DNA of 64,000 nt from Rotaria socialis. Taxonomy: Eukaryota > Rotifera > Eurotatoria > Philodinida > Philodinidae. The stretch is taken from positions 124,001-188,000 of the forward strand of contig CAJNYU010001802.1 of assembly GCA_905331475.1 (NCBI GenBank). Direction: 5' to 3'. Below the pieces are notes generated by a model. That model was not told where the DNA came from. It did not search any database and saw only the letters and a list, made by a program, of their open reading frames with translations. Positions 11,586 to 22,908 of the stretch are shown here, in pieces (the stretch's first letter is position 1; each line of letters begins with the position of its first letter). The translations under genes were made by a program, and so were the position numbers.

Positions 11586-11663
11586 GCTTCAATAGCTCAA
11601 TGGTTAGAGTATTGTTCCGGATAACTAGTAATCTTAGCATGAGTTCGATTCCCGAACGAAGCA
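11586..11663 (+). pseudogene. tRNA-like sequence (degenerate tRNA or SINE head)
   Basis: The GCTTC...GAAGC ends pair. The D region TAGCTCAATGGTTAGAGTA is canonical (A box), and GAGTTCGATTCCCG is a good B box with a GTTCG-ATTCC-CGAAC hairpin. The anticodon arm TTGTT-CCGGATA-ACTAG does not form a proper stem, and the loop lacks U33 before a clear anticodon. It could be transcribed by Pol III but is unlikely to be a working tRNA. No SINE body or simple-repeat tail was seen downstream. Confidence 0.5.
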
Positions 11664-12385
11664 TATCATTTATTTATCTGAATGATTTTAAAGTCATTGA
11701 CAGTCAAAGAAAATAAAAATCAGTGTTATATAGTATACAAAATAATAATAGGAAAAAATTATAGTGATCCTATCTACGCAAAGTCCTATTATGAACTAAA
11801 CAAACCAATTAACTGCATTAATATACATCATATTAGTAATAAATACCAAGTAAGAATAATTGAAGAGGATATTAGTGCAAAAAAGGTTTATAATCTAAAT
11901 GAACTAATAGAAATTAAAATTTCGCTTATGAATTTGATAGGCCCATAAGAAAACACGTTGGTCAGCTTCATCTACAGTTAGAGTAATTACACAAGATGAA
12001 GATAATTAACTTATAGATAACAGCGTAACAAACAAGCGAAGTATTTTTTACTTCACAGACTAATATTAAAGTATTGCGTTTTTTCCAATAAAGTATAAAA
12101 CACAGTACTTTTTCAAAATCGTAAGTACCTTATCTATTTTGATTTTCCTTAGGATAGCTGATATTAAAAACACTGAATTGTAGCTTTTTTCTTCTAGTCC
12201 GACACCATTATCAACAGATGCATTCTCTCTATTCTCTTTCCTTATTCCTTAGATTCCTTTGTATCATATAAGATGTCGCTAACCAGCACATGATAATGCG
12301 ACACTCTAGGGTGTACGTGTGCTTTGGTAACAACATCTACTAAACAAGTCCACCCACATTCTTTTTCTTCCTCAACGCTTGGATT

Positions 12386-12640
12386 TTATAGGTGTTGTTG
12401 TTGTTGCATTTTTTCTTCGGTTGAGTTGAATTCGTTCATTTCTTTTTGCGTTGTACTAATTGCAAATATAAGGGCTTCATTATCTGGCAATGTTAATGTT
12501 GGTTCTTCTCGATTAAATTTTGATTTTAATATTTCAATTAATTCATCTTCCGTGATGTGTGACAAATCACCATTGAGATCAAGCATAATGTGTGTTGGTA
12601 TTACTGTTGTTGTTCCTTGCGTCAGTGCCTTTTGATGATC
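12386..12640 (-). CDS. Small unrecognised coding segment (3' exon)
   Basis: A continuous frame runs from an acceptor-like TTTATCCAG at about 12650 to TAA at 12386. It passes through PTHIMLDLNGDLSHITEDEL and ends in a glutamine-rich tail (KMQQQQHL). The sequence is acidic and helical with no family I know. ATG at 12586 is the first methionine, but the frame is open upstream of it, so a further 5' exon is likely. It may be a genuine small gene or a decayed one. Confidence 0.3.
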   Translation of the reverse strand, partial: DHQKALTQGTTTVIPTHIMLDLNGDLSHITEDELIEILKSKFNREEPTLTLPDNEALIFAISTTQKEMNEFNSTEEKMQQQQHL

Positions 12641-13255
12641 CTTTGATTTTGCTGGATAAATACGGCAAGATATTTGTACAATTACAACCCATGGAAAAAA
12701 GCACGGACGAGAACACGTTCTAATTCGTTTCTTTTACTACCATAGAATGAATTCGATCAGATAAACTTGTAGTTTCGCAGTAGTAAATATCCGAATGAGC
12801 TATACTTACGTATGTCTGAAGTATTAAATTTTCTATTTGTATTAAACAAAATTTATTCTGAGTTAACGAAATTTAAACTTAGGACTGATCCATTTACGTT
12901 TACAAAACAATTAATAAATTCAAAAATAAATTTAAAGAACTTTAATTTCTTCTACAATAAAATATTTGTTAGCGTTCTCACTCACGAAGAGCGACGAACA
13001 CTTTGAACATGTGTGTTTTATTATCTCTCTGTTTATTCTTTTAGAAAACACATGTTTATATACGCACACGAAAGCAGAGGCAATAAAATAGAGGAAAACT
13101 GAGAGAGAAAGGAAAAGACAAGAAAAGAGAATAGATAGAATCGAGATATACGTTACAGTAGAACACACTGTAACATATTCCCTTATTGGACAAAAAAAAT
13201 GTGTTCTATCCACATTTTTGGAAAGATAGAAATAATAATGAAATCGAGAGATAGG

Positions 13256-13469
13256 TAGGGATGCAACAATGACGATTAATCGTTCACCGTTCCACCGCTC
13301 CCACCAGGGCCCGGTCCACCGTTTCACCGCTCCCACCAGGGCCCGGTCCACAGTTTCACCGCTCCCACCGGGGCCCGGTACAACGGTGCACCGCTCCACC
13401 GCTTCACCGGTCTCAAGCGGTAAAACGGTGACGGTGAAACGGTTTTTGGTCGTCACCGTTGCATCCCTA
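13256..13469. mobile_element. hAT-type MITE with perfect 8-bp target duplication, GC-rich core
   Basis: The termini TAGGGATGCAAC and GTTGCATCCCTA are perfect inverted repeats. Both sides carry the same eight bases, GAGATAGG (13248-13255 and 13470-13477). The YAGGGATG end and 8-bp duplication are diagnostic of the hAT superfamily. The 214-bp element holds three tandem copies of a GC-rich unit built around CACCGCTCCCACC-GGGCCCGGT, flanked by CGGT/ACCG-rich arms. Open frames across it on both strands are by-products of this repeat. Confidence 0.85.
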
Positions 13470-14442
13470 GAGATAGGTAATGACTAGCATCAGACGAAAA
13501 GAAAAATAACAAACTACAGCGTGAAAAGTTTTTGAAGAGAAATCGTTAATATATGAAACAACAAAACAAAATAACAAACTATATAGCACGAGAAAGTTCT
13601 TGAAGAGAAATGGTTAATAGGATTTTTTTTATTATGCTCGTAAATGTAACACTCGGAAGTGCTTACATAAGAAAAAGAGAAATATAGATGTATAAAGCGA
13701 AAAGCTACATCATTCTAAGCAACGCGTTACAATTTGTGCCAACAATATATTATGCTGCGTACCAATTTTCGCTTGTAGGGATATTTGGAGAGTAAATAAA
13801 TGAAAAATCTATTAAAAAGGTGAAAAAAGAAAAGAGAGAAGTACTGATGATAAGCGGCAGCGAAGATACGTGAGTGCAGCGAACAGCTAGAAAAAAAGAA
13901 GGACAAACTAAAAGAGCAAACGAGAGAGAAAAAAGGAAGAAGAAATTTGCGTAAAGCATTACATTTATGTATCTTTCTATGATATTAATTCGCATCAATA
14001 AAAGCCAACCACGTTAAAAGGAATGACTTGTGTCGATCTTTCAATTGCCGCACACAACGTGTGCGAAAAAAACGACCAAGGTGATCGTTTTTCCTTTTAT
14101 AAAAATTATCCCAACCAAATATATCTTCATAGAAGGCAGAAGATCCAAGATCAGTTATTAACATGGTTTTCAATCTGCGTTGAATATATCTTTTAACATA
14201 AAATTGTAAGGGCTGTTCAGAAGTGACTTTTAACAGATTATGCGCAGAAACGAAGGAACAGCGATGCACCAACCGAAGACCTACACGGAATTTTTCTTCT
14301 AATACATGTTCTTGCGATACTGGTAGTAGAGGGAAAAGGGGAAATAGTCACGCGAAATGCGGAAAAGCATACGAATGCAAGACGAATTACTTATTATCCT
14401 CATTTTCGAATCACTCGGATACTTCCAAAAAAATACAGCTAC

Positions 14443-14475
14443 CTGAAGAGCCCCTTAACAGGGACGAAACGCGTC
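14443..14475 (+). ncRNA. Hammerhead-ribozyme-like motif, copy 1
   Basis: CTGAAGA matches the consensus CTGANGA. It is followed by stem-loop GCCCC-TTAACA-GGGAC (one mismatch in stem II), then CGAAAC and GCGTC, which contains a GTC cleavage triplet. Short stem III hammerheads with GAAACGCG endings occur in Penelope-like retroelements (established knowledge). Confidence 0.55.
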
Positions 14476-14565
14476 ATGGTTGCTACTAAAAACACATCCT
14501 GCATGTCTAATTTATGATCTTAGGATCATCTGAACAGATTGCATATATAATAATATCGAAGCTGT

Positions 14566-14598
14566 CTAATGAGACCCTTAAGCAAGGTCGAAACGCGC
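14566..14598 (+). ncRNA. Hammerhead-ribozyme-like motif, copy 2
   Basis: CTAATGA (one change from CTGATGA) is followed by GACCC-TTAAGCA-AGGTC (one mismatch), then GAAACGCGC. GCTGTC stands immediately upstream. It lies 123 bp downstream of copy 1 in the same orientation, as expected for duplicated pseudo-LTRs of a Penelope-like element. Confidence 0.5.
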
Positions 14599-14659
14599 AA
14601 CGACTGTCTTTTTTCTCTTGTATCTATGTACATTACCAGCTTATTTAACTCATTCACCA

Positions 14660-15119
14660 CATTTGCTCTTTCAAGCATTACGTCGAGAATTTAATCGTTC
14701 ATTGAATAAAAAGGATGAACAAATCTTTGTTCATTTACGTCTACAATTATTGGATCGTTAGTATCGTCTCGAGTTTGATCAACGTTTACGGCAAACCTAT
14801 TTAAATCTTGGATTAAAAGAAAATATTTGACCTGTAAGTTCTTATAAAAAAGAATTATCAAATGTAAATCAATTTTTCATTTATTTATTTATTTTGCAAG
14901 CGTTCATTGTATGAACCGATCAAGACCGATCAATCAGATCTATGTGAATATATCATGACACAATTAGCTATGATTGATGATCAATTAGATCAATGCAATA
15001 TGGAATTGAATAAACAGACACAATCATCAATACTGATTCTATTACCATCATTGGAGAATATGGATAGAGATTTAAAAAATTATACTTACCTACAACAAAA
15101 TTATTTAGTTAAACGTATA
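14660..15119 (+). pseudogene. Decayed ORF behind the hammerhead pair, probable Penelope-like element 5' end
   Basis: A helical, charged protein can be followed from about 14670 (LLFQALRREFNRSLNKKDEQ) through an in-frame TAG after LQLLDR and a TGA after GLKENI. It continues after a short AT-rich gap as YEPIKTDQSDLCEYI to LQQNYLVKR at 15115, where the LTR element begins. The two stops each look like a single-base change from a glutamine and a tryptophan codon. No reverse transcriptase or GIY-YIG endonuclease motif is visible. Assignment to a Penelope-like element rests on position just after the hammerhead pair and is an inference; a host pseudogene is the alternative. Confidence 0.4.
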
Positions 15120-15325
15120 TGTTATGTCAGGACATATCTGTCCTGCCATAAGTATGTTCTCTCTTCTTCTCTCGGTTTCATTCTATCACGTTTACAATCA
15201 TTCCGTTCTTCTTCTCGTATCTATTCTACGTATTTAAGTGAGTGTTAATGTTAAAAGAAAAGGGGATTATTTGTGGATGAGAATGTAATAATAATAAGAA
15301 GGCGAAATAAAGGAGAAGATTGTAA
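15120..15325 (+). repeat. Left LTR
   Basis: It shares near identity with 16897-17098, including CTCTCTTCTTCTCTCGG, GAGTGTTAATGTT and GGATTATTTGTGGATGAG. An inverted GTCAGGA/TCCTG motif sits at its start. Small indels separate the two LTRs, so the insertion is not brand-new. Confidence 0.75.
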
Positions 15326-15437
15326 CCAATGGCGCACTAGCCGGTATCATTGTCAAATCACCATCACAGTGGTGGGCCCGTCGTCAATATTATTAGTATT
15401 ATTATAGTTATTATTATTGATGAAGTAAGAGTATCAG

Positions 15438-16551
15438 TTGTTATTAATGTATCCTCGCGAAATTACAAGCGCTCCTCTTTGGATACGACATAAGTTACCT
15501 TTATCTCCTCAACCGCCGTCGAATGGGGGCGAAAAATTACGAAACCAAATCAGATCTCAAAACGTCCAATCCACGGACGAAACAATAGAATATTATGTTC
15601 GACAAGAACGTGCTCGTTTCAACCTCAAATGGTGTCTTGATGAGTTCTTTTACTGGAATGTTTCTAATCCTTCTTTGGGACAACTTGTCATCGCAAATAT
15701 TTTCGGACGTGTTCATATCGCCTATATTATTGAAATTCACCCCAAGAATGTTAAAGTTGCGCCGGCTGACATGCTTTGGAATACTGCTATAATTGAACCC
15801 GATGCTATATATATATACAGCAGAAGATAGTCCGTTTTAGGAACAATTTTTATTTAATCAGCGCCTTCTTCACTCGCAACATGTACTTGATTATATAGCA
15901 AATGAGAAACTTAAAAATGAATTACTAGGATCTAATCACGATATTTCATTCGGTATGACTGTAATGGAACCTATTAGTCAATATGTTGCTATTGAGTGGC
16001 CTCAAGGCGAAGAAATATGGTTCATACAAGATGAATTGCCACAGCACAATCAATTTTGTACATCTGAGCAAGAAATAATGTCAATAGAATTAGCATTCAG
16101 CGCTGTAGAAGACTCGCTACAAATAGTGCACTCTTCTTTTGAACATGTCTCGTCATCAATCACTCAACAATCAAATGAAATAATATTGTTATTGGAACAA
16201 AGTTTAGCTAAGCAGAAAACGTTACTAAAGCAGAATCAATTATTCACCGATGAGATAGCAAAACAACAGTGCACTACTGATTTTTATTCTGAATCTAGTC
16301 AGAATAATACTATTATCTTTCAATTAAAATCAATTACAACATCTTTAAAATATTCATTTCAATCAAATATTCGTCCATTAGTTTCAATCGGTATCATTTT
16401 AATTACTATTTTATTTGTTAGTATTTTATTTGGTTATCTCGGCTCTTGTTTAAGTTTTTACGATGATAAACATACTCCACAATTTGGTAATAATGTGTTA
16501 CTTCCTGGCATAAATTATTTTGGCTGGTTTAGAACTTTAGCGGTACCCTAA
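15438..16551 (+). pseudogene. Internal ORF of the LTR element: unknown membrane protein, disrupted
   Basis: The first piece (15438-15830) ends after a frameshift in a (TA)n run near 15815. The frame then continues from about 15840 past a TAG, and is open from 15843 to TAA at 16549. The second piece contains a long helical, glutamine/leucine-rich coiled-coil-like stretch (ILLLEQSLAKQKTLLKQNQ), then a hydrophobic segment VSIGIILITILFVSILFGYL and a short tail. One C-terminal membrane span after a coiled coil is compatible with an envelope-like protein. No signal peptide, furin-type site or known env family is recognised, so function is open. No restored sequence is offered. Confidence 0.45.
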
Positions 16552-16885
16552 TGAGCAAAGACAATAACAGACCTCAAGTGGATGATATTCCTCCCTGCAT
16601 AAATGGAACAGATCATTGGATTAGATGTACCGCATTGAACGATTCAGTACGTGCATCGCTTTCCACTGTATCTCTTTATATTTTTTTCTTTTTTCTTCAC
16701 TTATGGATATTTGTATTCTTACATTTTTTTTATCTTATATGTGCTGAATTTCAATTTGCGTCACTTTCCAGTTCGTTTAACCATTTCTTACATTCTTTTT
16801 CGTTTTTTCTTTTCATTCGGTTTGTTATTTTTTACTGAATTTTCTTTCGTTCTCCATTTCGTTTTCTCTGGGTATGTTTTCTGCC

Positions 16886-16896
16886 GGTGGGGGAAG
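16886..16896 (+). other. Polypurine tract
   Basis: GGTGGGGGAAG stands immediately before the right LTR, as expected for the plus-strand primer of an LTR element. Confidence 0.6.
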
Positions 16897-17098
16897 TGTT
16901 ATGTCAGGAGATCTCTCTCCTGTCATAAGCATGTTCTCTCTTCTTCTCTCGGTTTCATTCTATCACGTTTACAATCATTCCGTTCTTCTTCTCGCATCTA
17001 TTCTATTTAAGTGAGTGTTAATGTTAAAAGAAAAGGGGATTATTTGTGGATGAGAATGTAATAATAAGACGAAGGCGAAATAAAGAACAAGATTGTAA
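16897..17098 (+). repeat. Right LTR
   Basis: This is the second copy of the 205-bp direct repeat; it differs from the left LTR by scattered substitutions and short indels (for example near the ATTCTATTTAAGTGAG segment). Confidence 0.75.
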
Positions 17099-19433
17099 TA
17101 ATCGTCATCCGAATGTAGCTCATTTTTCTGCATACTTGTATTTTCATTTATGTTGTATTTTCTTGCAAGTACTTAAATGGATCTGTATTACTCTTTTTTT
17201 ACTTATTAATTTATCCATATGATTCAACGAGCGTGCCGGAATAATCTGAACAATCATAAGGAAACTATAGGATCATTGTATAAAACGATGACCACGAGTA
17301 GTACTTTGTTCAACATTAATAAATCAAGTCCTGAGCACCATGAAAATAGATAATCTCGGAGCTAAAGGAAATCACAAGCGTTGGAAGTCAAGATAATGCT
17401 GCTTTATAACTTCAGTCTAATTATGTAAAAAATAATGTGATTAATATACTAAAAAATATGCACGCCGATGCCTATCGGTTTTTTTTTTACCGTAAGCAAA
17501 ATAGAATCTATCTTATCGAAAGTTTATTACTTAGATTTCAACCAATATCTATGAAAAATCCAGAGCAATACCAATAAATAGCCAACACCTAAATTATCAC
17601 AGCATTGAGAAATGAAAGAAAACTATTATGAAAGTGGTTGGTTTGTGAACTTTTATTGGTATAAAAAACAAAATCTTACGCTTCATACGAGACTCTTACT
17701 CTCGCATGATAAAATATTAAATTTTCTCGGCGCATATTCAACAGTCGTTACGAATCAGATTAAACAGCAAAGTAAATTAAATCGACCTAAAAAAGTAATG
17801 ATGCATAGATTGCTGGTCGACTGAGAGAAAACTGAAAAATAGTGGTCGTGATATAACTATCATACATAATTTTAAGTAATTGACATTTTCTACGCCTGAA
17901 AATTACTCAGAATCAGTGCTGCAAACTGACTGATTGACTGTGGTCTGGTCTTAGTCGGCCTGCAGGTCGATGTTAAAACAAAAAAAATTTAATTGATTTC
18001 TATAACACGCATTTTTGATATCAAGACTGATACATGATTAAGGATAAAATCATCTATCACATGAAGCCAGCAAACCGAACGATGGAGAAGGAGAAAACCT
18101 TACAGAGTTAAAGATGTTTGGTCGAGAAGTAAATAATGGTGAAGCATTTAAAATTGTCTTAGTTGATATAAATTTGGCACTGTTGAAATAGAAGTTAATG
18201 ATAATGTACTAGAACATGATGCATGATCGTTATCATCGCATCAAGCTTGAATTGATAACCTATTTCCTCATATATTAAAAATAATTTAAAAGAAAATGAT
18301 ATTATTGTTATGTTGAACTTAAATCATCAGCTTTTCGTTGAAGAAGGAGCTAAACTATAGTTTTATAGGGTTTCTTGATTTTTCAATTTTTCAATTGCAA
18401 AACTTGTCTAATAGGAACGCCTAATTTTTCTTGTTTAATCTCTTTTTTGGATTGAGTATGAAAATTTAAGATTTCATCATTGCTCGAAATATTACGAGAT
18501 TCAAAAGAAAATGACAACAATATCAGACCGATTTTTTCTATAAGATGGCTGACTATTAAACGCCTCCTTATATTAAAAAATCGTTTTCTTAAGCCTTTGT
18601 ATTCTCATCGAACAATAAAATTATTCGTGACATGTAAAAGCACAAAGTGCCGGCATACATCACCACATGCTGTTAATGCTCTCCATTTACTCGTCATTCA
18701 AGATACATAAGGAAGCTTACGATATCGTATCAGCTGCCGGTTTTTCTTTTTCCTTTCCTCTTTTCGCTTAGTTAAACAGAGTTTTTCACTTTTCTTCAAT
18801 TTAGAGAGAAAGAAAGAACAAACGACAAAATGCCAAAAAGGGGTTAGAGCAGAGCAAGTAAAGGATATTATTATTAGAACAGAGCGTGCAAACTTTTTAA
18901 TATACAATTTATTGGTATAAACATTATAATCAGTGTTTTTGTGAAACACGACCTGAAAGGAGTGTTGGCGTGTTTAGGGTAGAAATTTTGTACCCATCCC
19001 CCACAAACCGCTACCGACAGGTAATATACCCATCGCACAGCGTGCCACACAATCTTCAGACCTAGCACAGGCCATCAGAGATGCTGTTCCAGCCTTGCGC
19101 AGATTATCGCCGGTAGCGGCAAACGAGCTGTCTCACAAAATCAACAACGAACTCCCTTGAATACACCATCTCTATGTAATTTTCTACAGTGATTATGTCG
19201 TGTTTCACATTTTTAAGCCCGGAGGGATTGCGCTAACAGCTTTTTTTTTGTCGACGATGATGCCGTGAGATGGAAATTAAGTTTGACTGTCATGATTAGG
19301 AAGCGTACTTATTGTGTTTTCTTTTGCTTGAAACATATTTCACCTAATGATTGTTCAGTTTCTCCATTAAACATTACTCAAAACACTAATTAATCAATCA
19401 TCTTGATCGTTTTTTAATTGCTAGCAACAAAAA
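17099..19433. other. Intergenic, nothing firmly recognised
   Basis: AT-rich DNA with short frames only, the longest 70-80 codons with no family signal. The 200 bp before 19434 contain a pyrimidine-rich stretch and an acceptor-like TTTTTTAATTGCTAG just upstream of the TMEM184 start. Confidence 0.4.
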
Positions 19434-20498
19434 ATGTGTGGACCCTGGTGCAGACTTAGTTGCCGTGAAAAAGTACTAGCCGTTCTTAAAAATGAAATAA
19501 CATGGGGCACATTTGTTATTCTTGCTTGTGCCATTTCTCTAATTATCATATGGGTAGCGAGTGAACCAGCTGCATGGCAGAAGTACAAAGATCCTGTTCA
19601 TGAACAAGAGTTGATGGCCATTATTGCTGGTATTTTTGCCATTGTTTCAGCAGCAATGACTCTAGTTCAAATTATTCAACATTTTGTCTATAAAACTGAC
19701 AAAGGTTCTCAAAAACGTATCATGCGAATATTGGCTATAGTACCAGTGTATAGTGCAACGTCTTGGTTAGCTTTACTCTATTTTCAATCAGCTATTTACA
19801 TGGAATTCGTGCAACAATGTTTTGAAGCTTATGGTATTTATTGCTTTCTAATTCTATTAACAAAATATCTTGGTGGTCATCAAGGTGTAGAAGACGCAAT
19901 TGTAAAACAAGAGTACATTAAGTTGCCATTTCCACTCGAATATTGTTTTAAACCGATGGCAACTAAAAAATGGGTATGGTATTTTAAGATAGGCCTGCTA
20001 CAATATTCATGGATAACGCCATTCTGTGCAGCTGTAGCTGTTGTTTTAAATTTAGCAGCCGTTTATGGTAATGGTCAATGGAGCTTTTCCGTAGGTTATC
20101 CATATATTACAATTATTATTAATGTTAGCCAAATGTTAGCTCTGTATGCTTTAGTAGCATTCTACATGAATCTGAAAACAGATTTAAAGCCATTTAAATC
20201 ACTGGAAAAATTTATTGCGATAAAACTTCTCGTATTTTTTATCTTTTGGCAATCGGTTCTTATGAGTGGTCTTGCAGCTATTGGGGTCCTTCGAAATACT
20301 CTATGTGATCCGACAACTAACAACAATTGCAATGGTTCAACAACCGGATTCACAGTTGAACAAGAAAAAATTCTGTTATCGAATATCTTGATCTGTGTTG
20401 AAATGTACTTTTTCGCGATCGCTCATCATTGGGTTTTCAGTTGGAAACCGTATGCAAATGGAGAGTACGCAGAACTGATGAGATCTCGAAATCCTTAA
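19434..20498 (+). CDS. TMEM184: TMEM184 / organic-solute-transporter-alpha family membrane protein
   Basis: A single 354-residue exon encodes a polytopic protein with about seven hydrophobic segments, starting with TFVILACAISLIIIWVAS. The family hallmarks are in place: a YSATSWLALLYF segment, YGIYCFLILLTKYLGG, and the loop KLPFPLEYCFKPM. The family (OSTalpha/TMEM184, Pfam Solute_trans_a) includes the bile-acid and steroid transporter subunit OST-alpha and TMEM184A-C, which sit in plasma and vesicle membranes. The conserved LPFPL loop places it with TMEM184 rather than true OST-alpha. The start is the first ATG, ten bases after an acceptor-like TTTTAATTGCTAG. The gene has no introns, unusual beside its neighbours, but the length is close to full for the family. 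Confidence 0.85.
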   Translation: MCGPWCRLSCREKVLAVLKNEITWGTFVILACAISLIIIWVASEPAAWQKYKDPVHEQELMAIIAGIFAIVSAAMTLVQIIQHFVYKTDKGSQKRIMRILAIVPVYSATSWLALLYFQSAIYMEFVQQCFEAYGIYCFLILLTKYLGGHQGVEDAIVKQEYIKLPFPLEYCFKPMATKKWVWYFKIGLLQYSWITPFCAAVAVVLNLAAVYGNGQWSFSVGYPYITIIINVSQMLALYALVAFYMNLKTDLKPFKSLEKFIAIKLLVFFIFWQSVLMSGLAAIGVLRNTLCDPTTNNNCNGSTTGFTVEQEKILLSNILICVEMYFFAIAHHWVFSWKPYANGEYAELMRSRNP

Positions 20499-22585
20499 GT
20501 TATATACCACGACAACTGCAATAAGGCAGATCTTGTTAGCATATGATTTTAAAGTTTTATCTTTTAATATGATTTTTATGCAAAGCATAGCGGTAAGAGA
20601 AAAATGTATGATTCATTGTAAAGCGTCCTATTGAGTTATAGAAGATGATTCAGAGTATATAATTTATTTATTTTTCAATAAACATTGTGAGCGGGAACAT
20701 CTAAAACTACTCGTCGACAAAATATCTTCAGAAATGATTCATACTCGTATTAGTATCTGTTGGCATTGTGGTTTCCATGGAGGTGTGGGTGTTAGCATAT
20801 ATCCCTTCTGAGGTTGTTCGAGGATGGGAGTGTGGGGTGTGCGCGACACACATTAAACGACCCCGTTTTACCATGTAAAGATAAAATAAGAAACTAACTA
20901 GTACTGGAGATTCTTTTCATTAATACAGTATTTCAGATAGAGCATAAGAGAAAACAAAATCACAAAGATTATGTGAACTCCTATAGTCTAAGATTGTGTT
21001 TTAAGCTAAAAACGTCGGCTTAATTTTGGAGACAAGATAGAGGGATTTAATGAAGATGCTAGAATTCCCACAGATGAATTCCAGCGTCCTAGTTAAATAT
21101 CTTCTTCTAAGGAGATGATCGAACATCATCAGCATTTGTTTTACTGCTAGTACCAAATATCTCTAATAAATCTCGATAACATTTCAATTCAAACGAGTCT
21201 GTACGTCAATAATGACTTATGATAGTATATTTGAGTAACATTCAATAATAAAAATATGCCAAAGTTGGATTTTGACGGTATTTTATATATTTTTACTAGT
21301 TTCTACTTAGAGTTCCCAATATTTTAACTCACAATTATGTGTACAACATCTAATCTTGTCTGTAAGTTTGATAAATCAGCAATAATAATATGAAAATCAA
21401 TTCATGCGTATTAGATACATATTCAATGATATTTGTTCAATCTTGTGTATCAAAGATTTATATGCTCACGTGCTACAAATTGAATCGATGAAATTTTTAT
21501 TTCAAGCGGGAATTTCGCGAAATAAAACACGGTACAGATACACCAAAACTTGCCATAACTCATCTTTTGTCAGTGGATAGTCTGATAGGTGGCGTCAATC
21601 ATCTGATAATATATGCGCATAGGTCCATTTTGAGATTGGGAGAGGGAAGCGGCTTGAGCATTATGTATGAACCTATCTTCATGCAAATAATTCTAAAGGC
21701 TCCAATGTTTCGGTTTCCATTTAAAATCATACGTTTTTTCAGTCCATAACTAGATTAAAATCAAATAGCCATGCAGGATGTTCAATTTTTTAAAATTAAT
21801 ACTGAAAATATGGTTTTCTATGTGACGCTAATCTATCTATTCATGATTACTTCTTCGCTAAAGATAGTGTAGATAATAATTAACAATGTCCTTTTTTCGT
21901 CTTATTATTTTTCATTTGATATAGATTCATGATGTGTAAATATTTCTAATTACATTGATCGATATATGTATATTTCTAGTTACGCCATCTTGTTAAGGTA
22001 GTAATTAGGATAGCATGCGTTTGAAATAGAAATTATTTATCAGAAAATAAAGACGGAGCTATCATTATCAATAAAAAAAAACGTATGCTGAGAATGTGTG
22101 TATGAGTTGAAATCAACTACAGTCACCCCTACACCTTGTATTTGAGATGGCTTGCGACAATAAATAGAAATATGAATGTAACAAGGAAAAACTGAAGAAA
22201 TATCCTATTCAACGAAAACTAAAAAAACTAGATGGATTATGAACTCTTTGTTGTAATCAACACAATTTATTACAATGAACAACTTCTATACAACATCAAA
22301 CATTAAAGAGTGAATTGATAATTGATTATATCGATTTTGTTTTTTATTCTGTTTTAATAAAAGTTATAACTTGAATATGACGACAACAGAAAAAATGTAA
22401 TAGATTCTAAAAGATACTACATGCATCTTGCTGATGTCTGATTATTTGATTTGAGTGTTCAAAACTATTGTATCAACAAAAAATAGAATAAATCGATATA
22501 CGAATGCAAGCAATAGGCATCCGTAACGATTAGAATATTCTATTGTCGATAGTCTTGTGATATTCGATGCACAGAAAGAAATATT
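20499..22585. other. Intergenic, nothing recognised
   Basis: A polyadenylation-like AATAAA lies near 20677, about 180 bp after the TMEM184 stop. The rest is AT-rich with no coding or repeat structure I can support. Confidence 0.4.
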
Positions 22586-22908
22586 CTAATCCAAAATAGA
22601 GCCCATGAAACTTTTGCATCTATCTTGAGCAATTTCAGCTTCCTCTTCGTCTTTATTGAAAAGTTCCATGTAGATAGTTCGATATCCACTGTTACCATGT
22701 TCTTCAATGTTTGTCACATAGAAATATGTTTCAGGAAGAATAAGTACCTCTTTTTCATCTTCATAGTATGAAATAGAAGGAACATCATGAGAAAGTTCAT
22801 AAAGAACAATAGCTGTTGAACATGGTTTAGAAAAATTGAAGACCATTAGAATATTGAATTGATCAATTGATGGATCAATGAAAAGTGAAGCTACGTCTTT
22901 ATCCAAGG
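22586..22908 (-). pseudogene. ADP-ribosyltransferase C-terminal fragment
   Basis: About 105 residues match the end of the arginine-specific mono-ADP-ribosyltransferase (ARTC) fold: NILMVFNFSKPCSTAIVLYEL, then ISYYEDEKEVLILPETYF with the ExE-type active-site stretch (E-K-E-V-L), then YFYVTNIEEHG. The stop is at 22586. The N-terminal half with the NAD-binding Arg and the STS strand is missing. The frame runs into the transposon that starts at 22905, and no matching upstream half was found beyond 24084. ART genes are numerous in bdelloid rotifers (established knowledge). It is either a truncated copy or a gene broken by the insertion. Confidence 0.6.

Larger units (their letters stand above)
15120..17098 (+). 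mobile_element. Compact LTR retroelement, non-autonomous
   Basis: Direct repeats of about 205 bp (15120-15325 and 16897-17098) begin TGTTATGTCAGGA and end GATTGTAA. A candidate primer-binding site TGGCGCACTAGCCGG starts at 15330, four bases after the left LTR. A polypurine tract GGTGGGGGAAG (16886-16896) abuts the right LTR. The internal part is only about 1.57 kb and shows no reverse transcriptase, integrase or protease. It carries a decayed ORF with a membrane segment instead. A clean target-site duplication is not seen. It sits in the decayed ORF at 14660-15119. Confidence 0.75.

Noticed and set aside
11586..11663. Functional tRNA gene
   Set aside because: D and T arms are good, but the anticodon stem does not pair and U33 is missing, so it is listed as a pseudogene-like sequence.
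12932..13487. Two long overlapping open frames rich in Pro/Arg/Thr
   Set aside because: They are produced by the GC-rich tandem repeat inside the hAT MITE and exist on both strands at once.
16551..16838. Open frame overlapping the internal LTR-element ORF stop by one base
   Set aside because: Most of it is a run of Phe/Leu/Ser from a T-rich tract before the polypurine tract; no protein signal.
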